Source: Candidatus Latescibacterota bacterium (lineage in GTDB: Bacteria; Latescibacterota; UBA2968; UBA8231). From it: DNA of 13,387 nt. The notes under the pieces were generated by a model that saw only the letters and a list, made by a program, of their open reading frames with translations, was not told where the DNA came from and did not search any database. Shown here piece after piece: positions 7,833 through 13,387 of the stretch. The stretch covers positions 1 through 13,387 of the forward strand of contig DPVW01000230.1 of NCBI GenBank assembly GCA_003529325.1, given 5' to 3'. Positions within the stretch are counted from its first letter, which is position 1, and every line of letters starts with the position of its first letter. Both the position numbers and the translations under genes were made by a program.

Positions 7833-10012
7833 GGGTGACTCCGGGTAACATAGAACGGACTCGTCCAGGCACGATTGCCATCGATCTGCGTGAGACGCAC
7901 ATAGTAGGGTTGAGCCGTGCCACCCGACGGTAGCGATTCCTCATACTCAAAGCGGCACGTCCTGCCATTGCCGCGGGGCAGATACTCAACCCTCACTTGT
8001 AGGCCTACCCCCCCAACGGCGTGCACGAAAGGCTCCTGCTCGATGGCGGCCAGAGGCACGGCAAAATCGGTGATGGCGGAATGGAATTCGAGTACGCTGT
8101 CAGATGTGACCTCGACGTCGAGAATCACACCGTCCTCGTCACCGGAAGTCACCGACTGCCACGCCACGCTCGTTTCCGTTTGCTCGATGACACCTTCATT
8201 GGCGCTGTCGAAAGCATACCCCTCGACTGCCCGGATAACCCCCGCCGTCAGACGCAGACTTCCGTCCCATGTCGCGATCCGGTCCCGCCCCTTGATGCGG
8301 GCGCCACTCCAGACGACACGCACACGGGCACGATCACGATCGACGATCTCAGGCCAGCGATAGACACATTCAAGACCTCGCATGACACGGATCTCTTCGA
8401 TCTGTTCAGTACCCACGGCACGCAACCGCAATCGCATCTCATCACTGTCGTACGCCGCACCGATCCAATGTCCGACGCCCTCGTCGTCAACCGCTTGCAC
8501 ATCGAGCAGGATTCGTGGGCCACTGGTCGCGTAACATCGTCTGGAGTAGAGCGCCTTCCATACGCCCTGACGGGTGAGTTCGTCGGCAAACAAACAGGTC
8601 ATACCACCGTATACGCCGAAGGAGGACGAGCCTGGATAGCTGGCGCCAGGACGACCTTTGTGGTCGTCGCTCCCACCGGTAAATCCGACTTGATACCCAC
8701 GCTCGATCGCTTCCTCCAACAACCATTCGAACTGCCCCCACGCCGAGGTGATCTCGATGACGGGTTCCAACGCCGGATCATGATATTCGAGATTTGCCGG
8801 TCGCCCGCCGATATGTGGCACCACCAGGGCGGGACGCCCCTTCTTCAGCTGTTCGAACAACTCCTGCACCGGGTAACGATCGGTCGCCACATCGTCGTGA
8901 TCGGCAACCTGCCAATGGCTGGTCCGATAGATCGGTTGCCCATCGTCGAGGTAGTAGACGTTGCGATCACCGCCGGCTGGCGTCGTCGCCGACCATTCAT
9001 ACCCGGGGAAGAGGACGAACCGGCCGGGCTCGTAGAATTGCGTCGCACAGCGGCCGATGCGCTCCCAGAAGCTGTTGCTGATCTGGAAATCATTGCCCTG
9101 GTGTCCGGCGAAGTCGACAAATGCTATATCGCGAGCGAAGGCGAAATAATCCTCCACACTGTTGGTCCCCACCGTCTCCTCGCTCTGGCCGTGAAGGTCA
9201 CCCCAGAAAGGGCGCAACCCGCCGTTGTCTTCGACAGACTCGATTGGGTTGCTTTCTCCCGACAGCTGGCCGGCCCGGGCGACGATGGTGAAGGTCTCCA
9301 GCCCCTTGGCCTGCAACCCTTCAAGGCGAATCGCACCTCCCTCACTGCCGTCGAAGTTCAAAATCCGTGGCAGACCGCTGACCCCCTTGGGGAGCTCAAA
9401 GCGCACCTGGCCGCGGTAGCCCCCGGCTGGGTTTCCCCACGTATCCTCGAACTTGACCCCAAGAGCGAAGTCCTCACCTCGCACCACGCCGGTCGGCGCC
9501 AGTAACACGAGTCGGGCCGCCGTATCCGGGAGGATCTCGATCTCCGGCTGACTGTCGATCTCGACGAATTGACCAGTACCAAAGGCGTCGACGACAACCT
9601 TGAATTCAAAGGTGTGCTCGCGAAAGGTCTGCGCCACGGTGCCGATGGAGCCACCACTGGTGTCACCATAGGTGACGGTGATCGTGTCCCCTTTGGCCAA
9701 AGCCCATTCGGCGACATCGATGACGACGCACTTCTGCCAGGGGCGGATGTATCCCTTCGGATCCCAACGATGGGTGACGCGGCCAGCACCACTGTGGGTG
9801 ACCGTGTAGTAGTTTGGGGCGGTGGGATCTTCGCTCTGCGGCTTGCCCCAGTCGGACGCAAAGCGCCAGGCGATCTTCAGGGTGCCACCATCATCGATAC
9901 CATATTCCCCAACATGGTAGGTGAGCGTCCATGTCCCCACACTGCCCGCCGTCACGGGTGTGCTCGGAGTCAGCTCCGCCCAGCCACGGTATTGCCTTGC
10001 ATCATGCGTCAT
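7829..10012 (-). CDS. DUF3604 protein with a PHP-like metal site
   Basis: The 727-residue protein has a beta-rich N-terminal region (about 1-260, with strands such as GTWTLTYHVGEYGIDDGG) followed by a DUF3604 core at about 265-505. The core shows FWGDLHGQS (269-277), FAGHQGND (301-308), LFPGYEWS (334-341), VVPHIGG (397-403), GGSDDHKGRPG (446-456) and RRCYATSGPRI (491-501). The ordered His/Asp pattern is that of PHP-superfamily hydrolases, which bind two or three metals and often cleave phosphoesters. DUF3604 itself has no settled substrate. Residues about 510-727 form a further beta-rich tail. No signal peptide or lipobox is visible at the chosen start (ATG 10012, about 50 bases after a predicted promoter, without a clear ribosome-binding site). 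It is the first gene of the unit it shares with the glycosyltransferase, which suggests action on a glycan or glycan phosphate. Confidence 0.85.
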   Translation of the reverse strand: MTHDARQYRGWAELTPSTPVTAGSVGTWTLTYHVGEYGIDDGGTLKIAWRFASDWGKPQSEDPTAPNYYTVTHSGAGRVTHRWDPKGYIRPWQKCVVIDVAEWALAKGDTITVTYGDTSGGSIGTVAQTFREHTFEFKVVVDAFGTGQFVEIDSQPEIEILPDTAARLVLLAPTGVVRGEDFALGVKFEDTWGNPAGGYRGQVRFELPKGVSGLPRILNFDGSEGGAIRLEGLQAKGLETFTIVARAGQLSGESNPIESVEDNGGLRPFWGDLHGQSEETVGTNSVEDYFAFARDIAFVDFAGHQGNDFQISNSFWERIGRCATQFYEPGRFVLFPGYEWSATTPAGGDRNVYYLDDGQPIYRTSHWQVADHDDVATDRYPVQELFEQLKKGRPALVVPHIGGRPANLEYHDPALEPVIEITSAWGQFEWLLEEAIERGYQVGFTGGSDDHKGRPGASYPGSSSFGVYGGMTCLFADELTRQGVWKALYSRRCYATSGPRILLDVQAVDDEGVGHWIGAAYDSDEMRLRLRAVGTEQIEEIRVMRGLECVYRWPEIVDRDRARVRVVWSGARIKGRDRIATWDGSLRLTAGVIRAVEGYAFDSANEGVIEQTETSVAWQSVTSGDEDGVILDVEVTSDSVLEFHSAITDFAVPLAAIEQEPFVHAVGGVGLQVRVEYLPRGNGRTCRFEYEESLPSGGTAQPYYVRLTQIDGNRAWTSPFYVTRSHP

Positions 10013-10068
10013 GTCAAAGGTTCAGCTGCCATTGGACTCTCTTCTGCAACCCACTATTATGGTGCAGT

Positions 10069-10097
10069 AGTATAGAAGTCCGTGTGTCCTGGGTCAC
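10069..10097 (-). promoter_or_regulatory. Predicted sigma70-type promoter for the DUF3604-glycosyltransferase unit
   Basis: On the minus strand, GTGACC (10097-10092, four of six matches to TTGACA) and TATACT (10074-10069, five of six to TATAAT) are exactly 17 bases apart. Transcription would start near 10062 and leave a leader of about 50 bases before the ATG at 10012. Confidence 0.5.
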
Positions 10098-10108
10098 GCC
10101 GCAGACCT

Positions 10109-10137
10109 TTGCTGACCCCCGATCTTCTGGGTATTAT
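10109..10137 (+). promoter_or_regulatory. Predicted sigma70-type promoter for the RIFT-barrel operon
   Basis: TTGCTG (10109-10114) and TATTAT (10132-10137, five of six matches to TATAAT) are 17 bases apart. The -35 is weak, with three of six matches. Transcription would start near 10144, about 45 bases before the GTG at 10189. It lies back to back with the minus-strand promoter, with 11 bases between the two -35 boxes, so one regulator bound between them could control both directions. Confidence 0.4.
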
Positions 10138-10188
10138 TGAAACTCCCCCTCCCATCCCACCGACACACAACCGAGGCGCCATTCTCAC

Positions 10189-12582
10189 GTGACCACTGTA
10201 CCTGTCCACATCGTCGAGGCCGCCGGTGTCCCCCGGCGTGCCTGGCCGGTTACAGCAGGTCTACCCTTCGCCGCTGGCGAACTGCGTGACATATCCCGTA
10301 TCCGAATCCTCGACGGGGAGGGCGGCCCTCTCCCCGCATGTGCCAGGGAACTGGCCAGGTGGCCAGACGGCTCGATCCGTTGGGCTCTGCTCGATTTACA
10401 GACCGACATCGATGCCCAGGACCGACTCGAGCTCAATCTCGACATTGAGAGTGAGGGCACGGCACCCGTTTCCCAGTTGCGTGCCACAACTCGTGCGGAT
10501 GTGATCGATGTCGTCACCGGCAAGATCGCCGTTCGGGTGGCGCGCTCCGGCCCCAGACTTGTGCGCTCCGTGTCGCACGGCCAACGTGAATATCTGCGCC
10601 CGGACGACGACGGCGCCGACCTGCTGGCCTGGGAACAAGGGGGTGGCGCCCCGTTCTGCGGCGCCATCGAAGAAGCCGAGGTGGAGGAGTCAAATCCGCT
10701 CCGCCTCGTGATTCGTGTCCATGGTTCCTTCCACCGTGACACAGAGCGACTCATCGGCTGGGTGGTACGTCTCACCTTCTTTGCCGATCAAGCCTTCATA
10801 CGCCTGCAGATCACCTTCGTCCACGACGAGCCGACGCGACCCTTCGTCCACCTGCGCCGACTCCTGTTCCACCTGCCCCTGGCACTCGCCCAAAGCGGAC
10901 GACGGGCATACCTGGGTTCCTTCGAGGCCGGCTGGCAACTGACGCCACCGATTGACGCCGACAGTGGCACCATCGAAATGACGCAGTGGAATCTGGAGCG
11001 TCACACCCTGGCATGGGGAGCCGCTGCCGATCGGCAACGCCTTGACCGTACCAGCAACGCCCTTGGTTGGCTGCACGTAGAGGATTCAGATGGTTCAGTG
11101 ACGATGAAATTGCGGCGACCGTGGCAGAGCTACCCGAAATCCTGGACCTACGACGGCGACCGTCTAGGACTCGAGCTGTTCCCCGACCTTGCTGGATTTC
11201 GCAGTGCCGGCGTCGAATCTGGTCGTCGCTGGACGGAGATTGACTATGCCGTTGGCGTGCAGCACGATCGGCCGCTGCGGTTGCCGCAAGGCATGGCAAG
11301 GACCCACGAGATCTTCCTGCACTTCGGTGCGCCGGTTGAGCAGGGCGACGAAGTCGATGCCTTTGCACTGGCCGCCGAGATGCCACTGCAGTTGCAGCTA
11401 CCCTCCAGCCGCTGGGGCGACACGGGTGTCTTTGGCCCATTCCCTGCTTTTGACGACAGCCGTTGGCCACTGGAGTTGAAACTACGCCGTTTCTGTCGAC
11501 CTCCGAATGGGCGTGGGATCATCAATGATGGGGATCAGGTCCACCTCGAACGGCTCCCCGATGGACGAACCGTGACCCGCACGACGGAGAATCTGGCATA
11601 CGAACTTCCAAGCTCGATGCTGCGCCAATATCTGCGCTCCGGTGATCAGCGCCTGCTCTGGGAGGGCGAGGCCTCTATCCGCCACCTGATGGACGTGGAT
11701 ACCGTCCACTTCTGCAGCGAGCATCCGGATTGGGTAGGTGGCCCCTATTTCGAATGGTCACAGAACCATCACTACCGCACCACCGATGAAGACGAATTGA
11801 TGGGACCTCGCACCAGTCACACCTGGCTCGGCTCCCTGCTCGATTACCACTTCCTCACCGGTTGTCCGCGCGCCCGACAGGTTGCCGAGATGTGCGCCGA
11901 CTACTGCCGACGAGCAGCACCCTACGCCTGGAAAGGTCAACTGACAGCCGAGATTGCCGCTCACCCTCTGCAGCAGAAGGAGTGGCCTTTCTCTACCCGC
12001 GTGGTCGGCTGGGCCCTGACCGGAATGGGCACCTACTACGATGCCTTTCCAGAGGACCGTTTCCTGCCAGCCATGGAAGCCCTCGTCGATCTGCTCGAAA
12101 CATGGCAGGATGAACAAGGCCGATGGCGAGACCAGATCGGCAGCCACAACCGCGGTGCTACGCCCTTCATGATCTCCGGGGTCCTGCAAGGGTTGCAGCT
12201 CTATCACAAAGCGACGGGGGACCGCCGAGCCCGACGCATGGCACTGGATGGCGCCACCTTCCTGGCACGACATGGGCGGACGGTGGAGGGTATTTTCTAC
12301 TACAAGGAATCCCCTGTCAGCGATACACCACACGCTTCCACAGTTATGTGCCTGTCGTCGTTGGCGTGGGCCTACGAAGAGACGGGAGACGAGGAGATTC
12401 TCGACGCAGGTTATCGACTCTTCCGTTGGCTCGTCGATGAGGCAGGCGTAGCAACGTACATGCTCAAGGATCTGTTCGCCTTTATGCCACTGTTAAAGCG
12501 CTTGGGACTGCTCGATGAGTACGCGCCTGCAGACGCGCGGCAGGCGGCACGCGCCGATTCCGTCCGCCGAAGGGACAGATAG
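10189..12582 (+). CDS. RIFT-barrel (PcRGLX/YetA-like) putative polysaccharide lyase or hydrolase
   Basis: The 797-residue protein begins with the signature of the exo-rhamnogalacturonan lyase-like RIFT barrel: PVTAGLPFAAGELRD (20-34), then ARWPDGSIRWALLDLQ (56-71). The central part (about 110-400) is beta-rich. From about 465 to the end it is mostly helical and looks like an alpha/alpha toroid, with NHHYRTTDEDEL (526-537), SHTWLGSLLDYHFLTG (543-558) and QIGSHNRGATPFM (649-661). Conserved His, Tyr and Asp residues there are candidate catalytic or substrate-binding groups. Characterised relatives cleave rhamnogalacturonan-type chains, but most members have no known substrate, so lyase is a family-level guess. 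No signal peptide is visible. The GTG start is chosen because the family N-terminus begins at once and GAGG (10173-10176) lies 12 bases upstream. It leads a tight four-gene plus-strand unit and is divergent from the DUF3604 gene. Confidence 0.82.
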   Translation: MTTVPVHIVEAAGVPRRAWPVTAGLPFAAGELRDISRIRILDGEGGPLPACARELARWPDGSIRWALLDLQTDIDAQDRLELNLDIESEGTAPVSQLRATTRADVIDVVTGKIAVRVARSGPRLVRSVSHGQREYLRPDDDGADLLAWEQGGGAPFCGAIEEAEVEESNPLRLVIRVHGSFHRDTERLIGWVVRLTFFADQAFIRLQITFVHDEPTRPFVHLRRLLFHLPLALAQSGRRAYLGSFEAGWQLTPPIDADSGTIEMTQWNLERHTLAWGAAADRQRLDRTSNALGWLHVEDSDGSVTMKLRRPWQSYPKSWTYDGDRLGLELFPDLAGFRSAGVESGRRWTEIDYAVGVQHDRPLRLPQGMARTHEIFLHFGAPVEQGDEVDAFALAAEMPLQLQLPSSRWGDTGVFGPFPAFDDSRWPLELKLRRFCRPPNGRGIINDGDQVHLERLPDGRTVTRTTENLAYELPSSMLRQYLRSGDQRLLWEGEASIRHLMDVDTVHFCSEHPDWVGGPYFEWSQNHHYRTTDEDELMGPRTSHTWLGSLLDYHFLTGCPRARQVAEMCADYCRRAAPYAWKGQLTAEIAAHPLQQKEWPFSTRVVGWALTGMGTYYDAFPEDRFLPAMEALVDLLETWQDEQGRWRDQIGSHNRGATPFMISGVLQGLQLYHKATGDRRARRMALDGATFLARHGRTVEGIFYYKESPVSDTPHASTVMCLSSLAWAYEETGDEEILDAGYRLFRWLVDEAGVATYMLKDLFAFMPLLKRLGLLDEYAPADARQAARADSVRRRDR

Positions 12583-12585
12583 ATC

Positions 12586-12735
12586 ATGTGGCTAGCATTC
12601 GGTGCCCTCCTCGTCGCTTTCAGCTACGCGCTGATCAAGTTTCTGACCACATTTCACATGCGCCGTCTACATGACCATCACTCACGGCTGCTGAACAACG
12701 TCAAACGCGCACAGTGCTGGCTGGGGAGCTGGTGA
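12586..12735 (+). CDS. Small single-pass membrane protein, 49 residues
   Basis: An ATG three bases after the lyase stop opens a 49-codon frame. Residues about 2-23 are hydrophobic (WLAFGALLVAFSYALIKFL) and form one predicted membrane helix. A basic, histidine-rich amphipathic stretch follows (HMRRLHDHHSRLLNNVKRA, 24-42). AGGGA at 12571-12575 is a plausible ribosome-binding site with 10-base spacing. The TGA (12733-12735) overlaps the next gene's GTG. By the positive-inside rule the basic tail would be cytoplasmic. No family is recognised. The alternative is that this is the anchor of the following protein, cut off by a one-base loss near 12714. The GTGA overlap and the ribosome-binding site at the next start favour two genes. 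Confidence 0.6.
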   Translation: MWLAFGALLVAFSYALIKFLTTFHMRRLHDHHSRLLNNVKRAQCWLGSW

Positions 12736-13160
12736 AACGACTGACGGTTCTTGAGATACGCTTCACCGGGCCTGACAAGCGGCAGGGGGCGCCGGAAGGC
12801 AGCCCACAGGTACTGACCACGGCCTTCGACGAACCGACGGGTGTCAATGTTCTACGCGCTGTCCTCGTCGCCGGCATCACGGTGTCGGAGTCCGACCGGG
12901 AACATGTGAATCGTCTGTTCGCCCGTACTCTGCATAGCGCACGCCAGCTTATCGAGGAAGCGGAGCCGAGGACGTTGGTCTTCAATGAGAGGGCGCACGG
13001 ACTGTTGGGTGATCGTCCCGGCATCGAACCGAGTGACAGCGTCGATGGTCACTGGGTGATGTCACTCGTCCATGCTCCAGAGCCCACTACAACCGAGGGC
13101 GAATCGAATTCGTCTGGGAACCCACCGGTAACTGAACTCGATCCCGAAGACACAGCATGA
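12732..13160 (+). CDS. Unrecognised soluble protein, 142 residues
   Basis: Starting at GTG 12732, the protein begins VKRLTVLEIRFTGPDKRQG, has an alternating strand/helix middle (VNVLRAVLVAGITVSESDRE at about 38-57, then HVNRLFARTLHSARQLIEEA), and ends in a Thr/Glu/Pro-rich acidic tail (APEPTTTEGESNSS). There is no signal peptide or membrane segment. I chose GTG 12732 because it overlaps the preceding TGA as GTGA and has GGGGAG at 12723-12728 just upstream, although the spacing is short (three bases). An in-frame GTG at 12714 would add six residues but has no ribosome-binding site. The stop overlaps the next ATG (ATGA, 13157-13160). No family is recognised. Position suggests it works with the flanking small membrane proteins. 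Confidence 0.6.
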   Translation: MKRLTVLEIRFTGPDKRQGAPEGSPQVLTTAFDEPTGVNVLRAVLVAGITVSESDREHVNRLFARTLHSARQLIEEAEPRTLVFNERAHGLLGDRPGIEPSDSVDGHWVMSLVHAPEPTTTEGESNSSGNPPVTELDPEDTA

Positions 13161-13387
13161 TCGAAGCCGTCTACGCTATCATCATCGTCGCCTTCGCCAG
13201 TCTCGGCGTGCTGGCCCTGTTCAATCACCTCGTTCGAGGCAGCGAACTGCGTGAAGCCGTCACCGAACTCCTCACCGCCCAGCAGCAACTGGAGGACCGT
13301 CTCAGCGAGGTCAGGACGGAACTCGACGAGGCAAAGTTCGACACGGACAGCATGGATGACGAACGTATCGCCCTCGAGAAAAGGCAC
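13157..13387 (+). CDS. Membrane-anchored coiled-coil protein, 5' part
   Basis: The frame is open from ATG 13157 to the window edge, giving 77 residues without a stop. Residues about 3-23 (EAVYAIIIVAFASLGVLALF) form a predicted membrane helix. Residues about 31-77 are charged and heptad-like (ELREAVTELLTAQQQLEDRL, then SEVRTELDEAKF), which suggests a coiled coil. The ATG overlaps the preceding TGA, so translation is probably coupled. The rest lies beyond the window. The layout of one helix plus a long coiled coil is common in divisome, secretion and envelope-scaffold proteins and does not by itself give a function. Confidence 0.7.
   Translation, partial: MIEAVYAIIIVAFASLGVLALFNHLVRGSELREAVTELLTAQQQLEDRLSEVRTELDEAKFDTDSMDDERIALEKRH

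Noticed and set aside
8021..9505. Plus-strand open frame of 494 codons inside the DUF3604 gene
   Set aside because: The minus strand has coherent DUF3604 motifs over the same span. Long antisense frames are common opposite genes with this codon use.
10811..11470. Minus-strand open frame of 219 codons within the RIFT-barrel gene
   Set aside because: The product is Arg/Ser/Ala-rich with no domain likeness and lies opposite clear family motifs.
12586..13160. The 49- and 142-residue frames as one frameshifted gene
   Set aside because: This remains possible, but the GTGA overlap at 12732-12735 and the GGGGAG upstream fit two coupled genes, matching the ATGA overlap that follows.
1..13387. CRISPR array, tRNA, rRNA, insertion sequence or integrase
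   Set aside because: Reading both strands showed no regularly spaced repeats, no cloverleaf-like sequence that I could recognise, and no transposase or recombinase motifs. A tRNA or repeat search by program would be the proper check.

Overview
The window looks like chromosome from an uncultured Gram-negative bacterium. It has a moderately high-GC codon pattern, two predicted lipoproteins, PKD and formylglycine-generating-enzyme-like (FGE-like) domains, and a DUF3604/RIFT-barrel carbohydrate locus. These families are typical of large-genome environmental or host-associated lineages (Planctomycetota-, Latescibacterota- or Poribacteria-like), but nothing here fixes the taxon.

Layout. (1) 65-1373, plus strand: an intact dihydrofolate reductase gene (folA), then the wreck of an AspC/TyrB-type aminotransferase with several indels, a Gln-to-amber change and a large internal deletion. 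(2) 4659-1390, minus strand: a three-gene set joined by 4-base overlaps, made of an unrecognised protein broken by two frameshifts, a DUF4384-like lipoprotein and an intact NifS/IscS-type cysteine desulfurase. (3) 4761-6084, plus strand: a decayed PKD-repeat lipoprotein running into a truncated FGE-sulfatase domain, then what looks like the first 15 codons of a lost response regulator. (4) 10012-6072, minus strand: a DUF3604 (PHP-like) protein and a GT-B glycosyltransferase, coupled by a 4-base overlap. (5) 10189 to the window end, plus strand, divergent from (4): a PcRGLX/YetA-like RIFT-barrel putative polysaccharide lyase, a 49-residue membrane protein, a 142-residue soluble protein and a membrane-anchored coiled-coil protein that runs off the end. 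The last four are packed with a 3-base gap and then two 4-base overlaps.

Two themes stand out. First, lesions are very uneven. Six genes covering about 9 kb show none, while three loci covering about 3 kb carry around ten, including deletions too large to be base-calling errors. This points to real gene erosion. Second, the divergent locus from 6072 to 13387 is the best candidate for an undescribed system. It pairs a retaining glycosyltransferase and a PHP-like metal-site protein with a lyase-like enzyme and small membrane proteins, and no signal peptide is visible on the lyase or the DUF3604 protein. A shared role in handling an intracellular or periplasm-derived glycan is inference only.
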